From JBCCQH01 sp039024435 (lineage in GTDB: Bacteria > Bacteroidota > Bacteroidia > J057 > JADKCL01), in the NCBI GenBank assembly GCA_039024435.1, contig JBCCQH010000146.1, forward strand, positions 1 to 14,262: a DNA stretch of 14,262 nucleotides, in the 5' to 3' direction. The notes under the pieces are model-generated. The model did no database searches. It was not told where the DNA came from and was given only the letters and a program-made list of their open reading frames with translations. Positions 6,014 through 13,912 of the stretch are shown here, piece by piece (the first letter of the stretch is position 1; each line of letters starts with the position of its first letter). The position numbers and the translations under genes are program-made.

Positions 6014-6913
6014 TCATAGCCTCCGGGCACTGAAGGTGTCTCCATCGCGCAACCGGCCAGATTCAAATCCCTTTTTGTACCAACGCATGCGCTGCGCTGA
6101 GGTACCGTGGGTAAAGGATTCCGGGATTACGTAGCCGCGGGAATTCTTCTGAAGGCGGTCGTCTCCGATGGCCTGGGCCGCATTCAGCGCTTCCTCGATG
6201 TCGCCCTTTTCCAAGATATTTTTCATTTTCTGAGCGTGGTGGGCCCACAAGCCCGCGTAAAAATCCGCTTGCAGTTCCAGCATGACGCTGAGTTTGTTGG
6301 CCTTGACTTTGGGGAGGCGGCGTTGTTGCTGGCGCACCTCACGGGTGGTACCGAGCAGGTACTGGACGTGGTGGCCCACTTCATGAGCGACGACGTAGGC
6401 CATCGCAAAATCTCCCGGCGCTCCGAAGCGATTTTTCAGATCGTAGTAAAAGCTCAGGTCGATGTACATGTTTTGATCACCGGGACAATAAAACGGACCG
6501 GTCGCCGCACTGGCAAATCCGCAGGCACTTTCCACCTCGTTGTTAAACAGAACCAGAACTGGCTCCTGGTAACTTCCTCCCCGCACCTGCTCCCGAAATA
6601 CCTTGTTCCAGACGTCTTCGCAGTCTTTTAGCACGACGGAAACAAACTCGGCGAGTTCATCCTCTTGGGAATTGCCCGTTTTCTGTGTCCCCTTAGGTGC
6701 GGATTGGACCGTCGTCGATGGCTCATTGAGTGGTAGTTTTTTTAGGACTTCCTGGGGATCGCCCCCCATAAGCTGGACGATGATCACGATGGCAATGCCT
6801 ACGATGCCGAGCCCGCCCCCGACACGGGCTCCGCGGCCCCGCAAGGGAGAACGCCGACCACCTCCACGCCGATCTTCTACGTTTGAGCTGCCTTTTCGTC
6901 CTTTCCAGCGCAT
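6014..6913 (-). CDS. YpfJ-family neutral zinc metallopeptidase
   Basis: A 299-residue member of the Zn_peptidase (PF04228, YpfJ/KPN_02809) family. The family N-terminus MRWKGRKGSSNVEDRRGGG (1-19) is followed by one membrane segment at about 32-49 (GGGLGIVGIAIVIIVQLMG), a short linker and the peptidase domain. The zinc motif HEVGH is at 177-181, with Glu178 as the expected general base; the downstream ELQAD (213-217) supplies the likely third ligand. Two cysteines (131, 143) in the domain could pair. Topology suggests an inner-membrane anchor with the catalytic domain in the periplasm. A longer reading to 7051 adds 46 residues that do not belong to the family, so ATG 6913 is chosen. It diverges from the methyltransferase gene across about 170 bp. 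Physiological substrates of the family are not known. Confidence 0.92.
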   Translation of the reverse strand: MRWKGRKGSSNVEDRRGGGRRSPLRGRGARVGGGLGIVGIAIVIIVQLMGGDPQEVLKKLPLNEPSTTVQSAPKGTQKTGNSQEDELAEFVSVVLKDCEDVWNKVFREQVRGGSYQEPVLVLFNNEVESACGFASAATGPFYCPGDQNMYIDLSFYYDLKNRFGAPGDFAMAYVVAHEVGHHVQYLLGTTREVRQQQRRLPKVKANKLSVMLELQADFYAGLWAHHAQKMKNILEKGDIEEALNAAQAIGDDRLQKNSRGYVIPESFTHGTSAQRMRWYKKGFESGRLRDGDTFSARRL

Positions 6914-7083
6914 ATTGGAATTGATTTTCGGCAAAACTACAAAATTGTCCACCGGCACCCCGGAGAATTCGATTGATGGGAGCCTCGGCCGGACCAGTGG
7001 GGGTTTTTGCCGCAAGGTCGTGGGTAGGTTGCCGGATCCCCATGCCCACAAATCGCGTATATTGCCCCCCTAATATTTCCACG

Positions 7084-7767
7084 ATGACCGAAGCAGAACT
7101 CAAAGAAATTGCCCGCCAACTTCGCCATCCCCAAGGCGAGTCCGGCATTAAAATGGGCGAGAACATGCACAAGAGCAACTTCGCCATGACCCAGGCCGCG
7201 GTCGCCCTGCTGGAGTTGCAACCGGGGCAAACGGTAATTGAAATCGGTCACGGGAGTGCCCGCCACCTGCCTTGGTTGCTCGCTCAGGGAGATGACCTGC
7301 GCTACATCGGACTAGAAGTTTCCGCAACCATGCACGCGGAGGCGAAACGCCTGAATCAATCTGCCCTGCAAAGTGGGGCGGTAGATCTGAAATTGTACGA
7401 TGGCCGCACTTTTAAATTGCCCTTTCCGGTGCCACAGGCCGATATATTTACCGTCAATACCATTTACTTCTGGGACCAACCCGAAGCCATGATGGCGGAG
7501 ATTGACCGGATACTCCCGGTGGGTGGGGCATTGGTGCTTGCCTTTGCCGAAAAGGAGTTCATGGCCCGGCTGCCCTTCACGCCGTACGGATTTCGGAGTT
7601 ACGACGAGGCAGCGGTAGTGGAGATCGCCGCATCCACGCAGTTGCACCTGGACCAGGTGGAAACCCACCGGGACCAAGTATTCAGCAAAGCCGGAGATCC
7701 GGTGGACCGGACTTACCAAGTGCTGCGCTTGGTGAAGCAGGCCCCCGCCAGCGGCAAGATTGCTTAG
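7084..7767 (+). CDS. Class I SAM-dependent methyltransferase
   Basis: A 227-residue Rossmann methyltransferase. Motif I is VIEIGHGSARHLP (51-63), the acidic residue that should hold the ribose hydroxyls is Glu78 in YIGLEVS, and the motif IV region is IFTVNTIYFWDQP (121-133); PVGGALVLAF (145-154) is the usual beta-5 strand after the GG turn. The pattern is that of the UbiE/Methyltransf_11 superfamily, but no substrate can be assigned. The frame can be read from 6973, but the extra 37 residues are unlike a methyltransferase and would run into the upstream region of the divergent metallopeptidase, so ATG 7084 is preferred. It ends 142 bp before the convergent M42 peptidase gene; that gap has only weak inverted repeats. 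Confidence 0.88.
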   Translation: MTEAELKEIARQLRHPQGESGIKMGENMHKSNFAMTQAAVALLELQPGQTVIEIGHGSARHLPWLLAQGDDLRYIGLEVSATMHAEAKRLNQSALQSGAVDLKLYDGRTFKLPFPVPQADIFTVNTIYFWDQPEAMMAEIDRILPVGGALVLAFAEKEFMARLPFTPYGFRSYDEAAVVEIAASTQLHLDQVETHRDQVFSKAGDPVDRTYQVLRLVKQAPASGKIA

Positions 7768-7909
7768 TTCCACTTCGTCAGATTTGCATTTCTGCCCAAT
7801 CTTCCTCGTCTGTGTCTACGCGACGCGCGACAAAGGAGATCGCGAGGAATACGCAGTGATCTTTAGCGGAGCTGCTTTTCAGGCTCAATGCAGCACCGCC
7901 CAAGATCTC

Positions 7910-8956
7910 TCAAAGCGGGGCCCAGTCGTAGCTATCCAGCTCTTCCAGGCAGCGTGCCAGTAGGTTGATCGACCCGCGGATGTCCTCTTTGTGGGCCATT
8001 TCGATGACCGAGTGGATGTGGCGCGTGGGAATGGAAACGCAGCCCGCAATCGAGCCATTGCGTCCCGCCCGCTGCACGGCGGAGGTGTCGGTTCCGCCCC
8101 GGGGGAGAATCTCATTTTGCCAGGTGATGTTGTGATTTTTCGCAGTTTGGCGCATGTAGCGGACCATGCGCGTATCGCACAGCACTGACGAATCCATGAT
8201 TTTGATCGCAGTCCCTTTGCCGAGTTCGGTGACCATTTCGTGGTCGCTGGCTCCCGGCAGGTCAAAGGCAATGGTTGTATCCAGCCCAAAACCGAAGTCC
8301 GGTTCAATCGTGCGGGCGGCTACGGTAGCCCCCCGGATCCCGATTTCTTCCTGTACCGTGAAGCAGGCGTACACGTCGTGGGCGGGCTCTTGCATTTCCC
8401 GGAGGGATTCCAACAAAATGAACACCGAAACGCGGTTGTCGATGGACTTTGAATTCACGCACTCGCCCATTTCGATCAGGGAACGCTCCCGGGTGACCAC
8501 GTCGCCGACCGAGACGATTTCGTTGACTTTTTTCGGCGGCAACCCAAAGTCGATGAAGTAGTCGTCGATCGCGGGTGCTTTTTTGCGCTCTTCGGGTTTC
8601 ATGATGTGGATGGGTTTAGAACCCATGACCCCGATGATGTCCCGCTTGCCGTGGACGATGACGCGCTGTGCGGTAAGGGTTTTGGGATCAAATCCGCCCA
8701 GGGTGTGAATGCGGGCAAAGCCATCCTCGTCGACGTGCTTGACAATAAAGGAGATCTCGTCCATGTGGGCGGCGACCATGGCTTTCTTTTCCCCGCGGCC
8801 TTTTTTGATCGCGATGACGTTGCCCATGTTATCGATGCGGACTTCATCGACGAGGGGAGTGACTTCTCGCAGGACCACTTTTCGGATGCGTTCTTCGTGA
8901 CCGGGCGCCCCCGGGGTTTCGCAGATCTCTTTCAGCAGAGTGACATTGATGCTCAT
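7910..8956 (-). CDS. M42-family metallo-aminopeptidase
   Basis: A 348-residue cytosolic dinuclear metallopeptidase of family M42 (glutamyl/deblocking aminopeptidase, YsdC/FrvX/PepA type), which removes N-terminal residues from peptides; relatives assemble into large tetrahedral dodecamers. All expected metal and catalytic residues are visible: His64 and Asp66 in AHMDE, bridging Asp173 in SIDNRVS, catalytic Glu203 and ligand Glu204 in VQEEIGIRGA, Asp226 in GLDTT, and His315 in RHIHSVIE. Length matches the family. Older annotations call such proteins endoglucanase M or cellulase; there is no reason to believe that here. It is an isolated - strand gene convergent with the methyltransferase and divergent from the OmpA lipoprotein. 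The start ATG at 8956 gives the standard short N-terminus before the first helix. Confidence 0.94.
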   Translation of the reverse strand: MSINVTLLKEICETPGAPGHEERIRKVVLREVTPLVDEVRIDNMGNVIAIKKGRGEKKAMVAAHMDEISFIVKHVDEDGFARIHTLGGFDPKTLTAQRVIVHGKRDIIGVMGSKPIHIMKPEERKKAPAIDDYFIDFGLPPKKVNEIVSVGDVVTRERSLIEMGECVNSKSIDNRVSVFILLESLREMQEPAHDVYACFTVQEEIGIRGATVAARTIEPDFGFGLDTTIAFDLPGASDHEMVTELGKGTAIKIMDSSVLCDTRMVRYMRQTAKNHNITWQNEILPRGGTDTSAVQRAGRNGSIAGCVSIPTRHIHSVIEMAHKEDIRGSINLLARCLEELDSYDWAPL

Positions 8957-9172
8957 TTTCTGATTGTAGGTTTAAATGGTAGAATAAGAATTGATTGCGG
9001 CCTCTATATTACTTCATTCCTCGAACAATTCCACGATTGAATCGGCAATCGCAGCGGAAATCGCGCATTTTATGTCCAATTTGCTGATCAACGGGGGATG
9101 ATGTGTACAAATCACTCCCGGGATCGCCCCCACCAATGCGTACTTTTAAGGTCGAATTTTAATTGTGCGGAA

Positions 9173-10108
9173 ATGAAGATAACTCGCCCCATAATAACTG
9201 CCCTGGTCCTCGGCATTGTGTTGTCATCTTGTGTCCCTAAGAAGAAATACACTCAGATGACGACCCTTAAAAATTCCATGCAGGACATGCTGGAACGCCG
9301 CAACGAAGAAATTGAGGACCTGAAAGAAAAGCTGGCCAAAGAGCGGCTGGCCACCAGTGATTGTGAGGATGCCCGCAGTGAATTGGCGCGGGACACCGCC
9401 GCCCTTCAGCAGAAATTGCGGGCTTCCGCCGGAGATATGAGTGATTTGCAGGCTTCCTGTGACCAACTCAACGACAACTACCAGCAGTTAAAAGCGCAGA
9501 GTTCAAACAAGATGCGGGAACTGGTCAGCCAATTGGAGCGGCTGCAGGAGGACTTGAGTATTCGGGAAGCTCGGCTGACCGAGGTAGAAAGCAAGCTGGC
9601 CCGCCGCGATTCTACGATGCAGGCCCTGCAAGATCGCCTCACCGATGCCCTGCTGGGCTTCGCGAAGGATGGATTGACGGTAGACATCAAAAACGGGAAG
9701 GTCTACGTCTCGCTTTCAAACAAGCTGCTTTTCGCTTCGGGCAGTACCAAAATCGATGCCAATGGGCAGAAAGCCCTCGCCGATGTCGCGCAAGTCCTGG
9801 CTGGACGGGAAGACATTACCATTATGGTGGAGGGCCATACTGATGATGTGCCCGTTTCGAACCTGGGACAAATCACCGACAACTGGGACCTGAGCGTCAT
9901 GCGCTCCACCGAAGTCGTACGGTTGTTGGTCGAAAACGGAATTGCGCCCAAGCGCATCATTCCTTCGGGCCGTTCGGAGTTCCTGCCCCGGGTAGCGGAG
10001 TCCACGACGGAAGCCAGTGCAGTCAATCGCCGCACCGAAATCATCATTTCCCCGAAACTCGATGAGTTGTACGAAATTATTTCGAAGAGTTCGACCACGG
10101 ATCTTTGA
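9173..10108 (+). CDS. OmpA-family lipoprotein with long coiled coil
   Basis: A 311-residue precursor that should become an outer-membrane lipoprotein. MKITRPIITALVLGIVLSSC gives a lipobox LSSC with the acylated Cys20, followed by the VPKKKY run frequent in this group. Residues ~35-160 are a long heptad-rich coiled coil. The C-terminal OmpA domain (~178-293) has LFASGSTKID, VEGHTDDVPVS, NWDLSVMRS with the diaminopimelate-binding Asp239, and NRRTEI with Arg287, so it should bind peptidoglycan non-covalently. The overall design is a lipid anchor, a coiled spacer and a cell-wall-binding head. The frame could be extended upstream to 9098, but that would bury the signal peptide, so ATG 9173 is used. 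No clear promoter was found. The next gene begins 179 bp later, after a structured intergenic region. Confidence 0.92.
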   Translation: MKITRPIITALVLGIVLSSCVPKKKYTQMTTLKNSMQDMLERRNEEIEDLKEKLAKERLATSDCEDARSELARDTAALQQKLRASAGDMSDLQASCDQLNDNYQQLKAQSSNKMRELVSQLERLQEDLSIREARLTEVESKLARRDSTMQALQDRLTDALLGFAKDGLTVDIKNGKVYVSLSNKLLFASGSTKIDANGQKALADVAQVLAGREDITIMVEGHTDDVPVSNLGQITDNWDLSVMRSTEVVRLLVENGIAPKRIIPSGRSEFLPRVAESTTEASAVNRRTEIIISPKLDELYEIISKSSTTDL

Positions 10109-10158
10109 CCGGGATGGGGCGAGGTGGGGGCGAAGCGGTTGGTCCCACTGCGATTTAG

Positions 10159-10207
10159 CCCATGCTCGGGGAGCCGATTCGGGCTCCCAGGTTTATCGGA
10201 GCATGGG
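10159..10207 (+). other. Nested double stem-loop after the OmpA lipoprotein gene
   Basis: The outer arms CCCATGCTC (10159-10167) and GAGCATGGG (10199-10207) are perfectly complementary over 9 bp; inside them GGGAGCC (10169-10175) and GGCTCCC (10182-10188) form a perfect 7-bp stem with a 6-nt loop, leaving a 10-nt asymmetric internal loop (10189-10198). No U-tract follows on either strand. It may serve as a 3'-end stabiliser or transcription barrier for the gene ending at 10108, or be part of the leader control of the downstream kinase. Confidence 0.55.
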
Positions 10208-10213
10208 GGTAAT

Positions 10214-10277
10214 CACGTTTAGACAATGAAGTGACACGCTTGCAGAATTGTCCTGGACTGTGCCTCGAATAATTTCT
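10214..10277 (+). promoter_or_regulatory. Candidate promoter and LytTR-like direct repeat of the kinase gene
   Basis: A possible Bacteroidota promoter is TTG at 10248-10250, 19 bp, then TAATTTCT (10270-10277; two mismatches to TAnnTTTG), 10 bp before the kinase ATG. Upstream, CACGTTTAG (10214-10222) is followed 21 bp later by CACGCTTGC (10235-10243). The first copy fits the AgrA-type LytTR half-site pattern [TA][AC][CA]GTTN[AG][TG] at 8 of 9 positions, the second poorly, but the two-turn spacing is what LytTR dimers use. GACAAT (10222-10227) and ATTGTC (10247-10252) also form an inverted repeat touching the -33 element. All of this is suggestive only. Confidence 0.3.
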
Positions 10278-10287
10278 AGCTTTTCGC

Positions 10288-13137
10288 ATGCAAATGCTGG
10301 CCAAACAAGCAACCCTCTTTTTGTTACTTTTTTGGGGCCTGTGGGGGAGTGGAATCGCTCAAAATCCGGGGTACTTACCGTACTCAGTTCGAGAAGGTTT
10401 GCCGTCGACAAATATCTACTGCATAGATTTTGATGCCGATGGCATCATGTGGGTCGGAACCGAATACGGTATTGCTTCCTTCGATGGCCAACGCTTTCGT
10501 TGCTACGGGAGAACGTCCGGCCTGCCTGGTTTAGATATTTTGGAACTCGTCACGGAGGGGCCAGGAATATGGCTGCGCACCTACAATCAGGGAGTTGGCT
10601 ACTGGCAACCGGGGCAGTATTGGGCCCTGCCCTCCCATCTTGCCAAAGGGGCCAGGAGCCAAGCCCATCCTCAGCGGGCCGGGCGCAAAGTAGTGTTTCC
10701 CGTCAGGTACCGCTCACTGACCTTGGTGTACTCCTCCGGAAAATGGGAATGGAAGCTCGGGAGAACAATGGTCTGGTGGGATGACCGGGGAAGACAACAC
10801 GAAATTTGGCCGGACAAGCATCTGATCGACGGTCGAGTGGTGGCCGAATATGCTGCATTAGATGGGATCACCCTGGTCCACGCCGGCGTCCTGTATTTGG
10901 TGAATGAACGCGGGCTTTACCGCATTGTGGATGGTCCCCCCGAGTTTCTCACCGCGATTCCCAATCATTCGGATTGCCAGGAAATCGCTTATTACAAAGG
11001 ACGCATTATGTTGGGCTATTCGGATGGCTTGGTTGAGGTGGCACCTTCCGCCGATGATTTTGTGACGCGCAGCTATTTCGACCAGTTCAATGTCCAGGCA
11101 ATCGCGGTCGACTTTGAGGAGGGCTTGTGGTTGGGAACCCAGCAAAATGGGCTCATTTATGTGCCTGACCTCGACGTGCAGCGGTATGCCTTTGCAAATT
11201 CCAATCAGGTCTATGGGGTCGAGGTCACGGAGGAAGGGACGGTATATGCGGCTGGATCAACCAATCAATTGCTGCGGATCGTGGCGGGCAGGTCAGAAAC
11301 GCTGCGATTTGCGCGGCGTGGCCGAGGGCGGGCCCAGGACATGTTTCGGATCGGGGACAATGAAGTCCTGACCGTCTTCGATCACCAGTTGATTCAAAAT
11401 GGGGGGGAGCGCAAAACCCGGCAGTTTTGGGGATCGCTCAAAGCGGTGGCCGTCGATACGGCAGGAATTGCTTACATCAGTGAACGCTACTACGGTTTGT
11501 TTCGCATTCCCCTGGCAAGCTTTTTGGATTACAGTGACCGGTCTCCGATGCTAGCTGCAGCGTCTGGAAATCCAAATTGGGTTCTCGGGGGGCGCAGATT
11601 GCACGATTGGGCCCAGGACATCTACGTAGATCCGGCCCGCAATGCGGCCTGGTGGTTGGGCGAAAACGGCCTCTTTCGGGAGCAAGCTGGGGAAATCGCT
11701 CAGGTAAGCATCTGGCCGAAGGAGAATGGAAAAATCGGTGGTTGGCCCGGGGGCAAGGTGGTGGTGGCCACCTCAGATACCGGATTGTACGTAGTGGAGG
11801 AAGATCACTTGCGGTGCTGGGAACTGGACCTGGGTACGCCATTGCCCCATTTTCAGAATCTAGTGGCCACTTCAAACCAAACCTGGTGGCTGGCCAGCCG
11901 GCAGGGGATATATCGGATTGAGGGAATTGCCGGAGATTCCCAGGCCGTCGTGCAGCATTTGGGGCGGGCTTCGGGCTTTCCCTTCCGCGCGGTCAATGAC
12001 ATTGCGGTGCGCCACGGGGAGGTCTGGGTAGCAGCAGATGAGGGCCTGTTTCATTTTTCGGAATCGCTTATTTTTCGCCCCCGGGCTGCCCCCCGGATCA
12101 TCTTGGACAGCTTGGTCGCCAATGGCAAAATGAGCGAGTCGGGGTCCGATTTTCCTCACCAAACTGCGGTCCGTGTCCATTTTCGGGGGCTTTCTTTCTC
12201 CGATGTCAAGGGCTTGCACTACGAGTACCGCTTTGCGGGTCCGCAGGAGCCGTGGCGCCGGGTGGGCGAGTCCCAATTGTATTTTCCCACCATGGAAGCA
12301 GGCGAGTATGTCTTGCAGGTTCGGGCAATTCGGCCTTTGGGCAAGCCCTCCAAAATTTTGGAAGTGGCGTGGACCATTTTGCCCCCATTCTGGCGCAAAG
12401 GGTGGTTCATCCTCTTAGTGGGGCTGGGGCTGATCTTGTTGGGGGCGGGACTGGTAGCCCTCACCGTGACCATCCAGCGGTCGGCCCAGCGCCGTCGTTT
12501 GCGGATGGTTGACTTGGAACGCCGGGCTTTGCGGGCGCGCATGAACCCCCACTTTCTGTTCAACGCACTCAACGCGATCCACGTATTCATTGGGAATCAG
12601 GAAGATCGGAAAGCCCACCTTTTTCTCAGCAAATTTGCCAAGCTGACCCGCATTGTGCTGTCTTCCAGCGCTGAGTCGTACATCAGCCTGGCCGATGAGT
12701 TGAAGGCTGCCCGTTATTACCTGGATCTGGAGCAGGTGCGGATGGGCAAGTGCTTTGACTACGAAATAATCGTGGAAATACCGGATGCACCGGACAAGAT
12801 CGCCGTACCCTCGCTTCTCATTCAGCCATTTATCGAGAATGCAGTTTTACACGGGGTGCGCCACCTCGAAGGCCGAAAGGGAATGATCAGAATCGTGCTC
12901 ACGGGCAACGGTCGGCTGGGCATCCGGATTGAAGACAATGGAATTGGCCGGGAAGCGGCTGCCCGCATCAATCAAGACCGATCCAAAGGTCACGCATCGC
13001 AAGGTTCGCGGATCACCGTCGAGCGGATTCAGCTCATCAAAGGTGCCGAAATTAAAATCATCGATCTTCAAGATGCCAATGATCATTTTTTAGGCACTGC
13101 CTGCCAGATTTACTTACCTTGGAAGTTCATGAATTGA
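10288..13137 (+). CDS. LytS-type sensor histidine kinase with periplasmic propeller
   Basis: A 949-residue membrane sensor. In order: signal peptide 1-25 (hydrophobic core LFLLLFWGLWG, ending GIAQ); a periplasmic region ~28-600 of two-component-regulator propeller blades, clearest at 37-70 (GLPSTNIYCIDFDADGIMWV), 271-292 (EEGLWLGTQQNGLIYV) and 563-590 (VNDIAVRHGEVWVAADEGL); a Y_Y_Y domain ~627-698 (LHYEYRFAG, GEYVLQVRA); one membrane helix ~705-728; then a His_kinase (PF06580) module with phospho-acceptor His755 in RMNPHFLFNALNAI and an ATPase domain with Asn851 in QPFIENAVLHG and the G1 box EDNGIG (882-887). It should autophosphorylate and pass phosphate to the regulator encoded 19 bp downstream. 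The middle blades are degenerate. The ligand is unknown; it is not a SusC/D-linked hybrid system, since it has no fused regulator and no polysaccharide genes are in sight. ATG 10294, two codons later, is an alternative start. Confidence 0.94.
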   Translation: MQMLAKQATLFLLLFWGLWGSGIAQNPGYLPYSVREGLPSTNIYCIDFDADGIMWVGTEYGIASFDGQRFRCYGRTSGLPGLDILELVTEGPGIWLRTYNQGVGYWQPGQYWALPSHLAKGARSQAHPQRAGRKVVFPVRYRSLTLVYSSGKWEWKLGRTMVWWDDRGRQHEIWPDKHLIDGRVVAEYAALDGITLVHAGVLYLVNERGLYRIVDGPPEFLTAIPNHSDCQEIAYYKGRIMLGYSDGLVEVAPSADDFVTRSYFDQFNVQAIAVDFEEGLWLGTQQNGLIYVPDLDVQRYAFANSNQVYGVEVTEEGTVYAAGSTNQLLRIVAGRSETLRFARRGRGRAQDMFRIGDNEVLTVFDHQLIQNGGERKTRQFWGSLKAVAVDTAGIAYISERYYGLFRIPLASFLDYSDRSPMLAAASGNPNWVLGGRRLHDWAQDIYVDPARNAAWWLGENGLFREQAGEIAQVSIWPKENGKIGGWPGGKVVVATSDTGLYVVEEDHLRCWELDLGTPLPHFQNLVATSNQTWWLASRQGIYRIEGIAGDSQAVVQHLGRASGFPFRAVNDIAVRHGEVWVAADEGLFHFSESLIFRPRAAPRIILDSLVANGKMSESGSDFPHQTAVRVHFRGLSFSDVKGLHYEYRFAGPQEPWRRVGESQLYFPTMEAGEYVLQVRAIRPLGKPSKILEVAWTILPPFWRKGWFILLVGLGLILLGAGLVALTVTIQRSAQRRRLRMVDLERRALRARMNPHFLFNALNAIHVFIGNQEDRKAHLFLSKFAKLTRIVLSSSAESYISLADELKAARYYLDLEQVRMGKCFDYEIIVEIPDAPDKIAVPSLLIQPFIENAVLHGVRHLEGRKGMIRIVLTGNGRLGIRIEDNGIGREAAARINQDRSKGHASQGSRITVERIQLIKGAEIKIIDLQDANDHFLGTACQIYLPWKFMN

Positions 13138-13156
13138 ACGGCTTGAAAGCAAACTT

Positions 13157-13912
13157 ATGCATTCAAATCAGATTACCGCGATTCTCATCGATGATGAGAA
13201 GATGGGGCGCGATGCCCTTAAAATCCTCTTGCGCAATTATATCCCCGAAGTGCAGCTCCTTGGGGTCGCTGATTCCGTGGCGACGGGGCGTCGGCTAATT
13301 GCGGAGTTGCAACCGGAATTGGTGTTTTTGGACGTAGAAATGCCCGAAGAAGATGGATTTTCCCTGTTCCGTTACTTCCCTTCGCCCACGTTTCAAGTCA
13401 TTTTTGTGACGGCTTTTGACCGCTACGCCATTCGGGCATTGCGGCTTTCGGCGCTGGACTACTTGCTCAAACCGGTGGACCTGGAAGAGCTGGAGCAAGC
13501 CGTAGCCCGGGCTTTGGAACGATGCAGCGCGGCGGGCAATCCGATTTTCCAGCAGCAATCCGCGCAGCTTTCGGTCCGAGCAGAACTCGATAAGATCGCG
13601 GTGCCGGATGCAAATGGATTCGAGTTGTTGCCCATGCGGGAAATCGTGCGTCTGGAGGCTGACAGCAACTACACGTCGATCTTCATCCGCGGAGGGCAGC
13701 GAAAACTGGTGACCCGGGCTCTGCGGTATTTTGAGGAATTGCTGCCGGTGAGGGAATTTTTTCGGGTCCACGCCAGTCACATGGTGCAACTCAAGTGCAT
13801 TCTCAAGTACGTCAAAGGCCGCGGCGGGCACCTGGAGATGGAAGATGGCAGCGTGGTTCCGGTGGCCGCTCGCAAGAAGGCGGAATTTCTCCGGATACTG
13901 CGGATTTCATAG
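13157..13912 (+). CDS. LytTR-family response regulator
   Basis: A 251-residue cytoplasmic transcription regulator, partner of the kinase encoded just upstream. The receiver domain (~6-122) has the acidic pair Asp12-Asp13, phospho-acceptor Asp59 in LVFLDVEMP, Thr85 in FVTAFD and Lys105 in LLKPVD. After a ~20-residue linker rich in Gln/Ser/Ala, the LytTR DNA-binding domain (~144-250) shows IVRLEADSNYTSIFI (163-177), the TRAL/FEELL segment and FFRVHASHMVQL (201-212), which aligns with the usual FxRxHRSxxVN pattern but has Ala and Gln at two typical positions. The 19-bp gap with no terminator indicates an operon with the kinase. Direct targets cannot be read from the sequence; autoregulation through the repeat at 10214-10243 is possible. 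Confidence 0.95.
   Translation: MHSNQITAILIDDEKMGRDALKILLRNYIPEVQLLGVADSVATGRRLIAELQPELVFLDVEMPEEDGFSLFRYFPSPTFQVIFVTAFDRYAIRALRLSALDYLLKPVDLEELEQAVARALERCSAAGNPIFQQQSAQLSVRAELDKIAVPDANGFELLPMREIVRLEADSNYTSIFIRGGQRKLVTRALRYFEELLPVREFFRVHASHMVQLKCILKYVKGRGGHLEMEDGSVVPVAARKKAEFLRILRIS

Noticed and set aside
6914..7051. 46-residue N-terminal extension of the YpfJ-type peptidase
   Set aside because: The family begins at MRWKGRKGSSNVEDRR; the extension lies in the shared upstream region with the methyltransferase gene.
6973..7083. 37-residue N-terminal extension of the methyltransferase
   Set aside because: No methyltransferase-like sequence; it would overlap the divergent promoter region. ATG 7084 gives a normal start.
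7768..7909. Possible bidirectional terminator between the methyltransferase and M42 genes
   Set aside because: TTCCTCG/CGAGGAA (7802-7808 with 7843-7849) has a 34-nt loop and no U-tract on either side; too weak to call.
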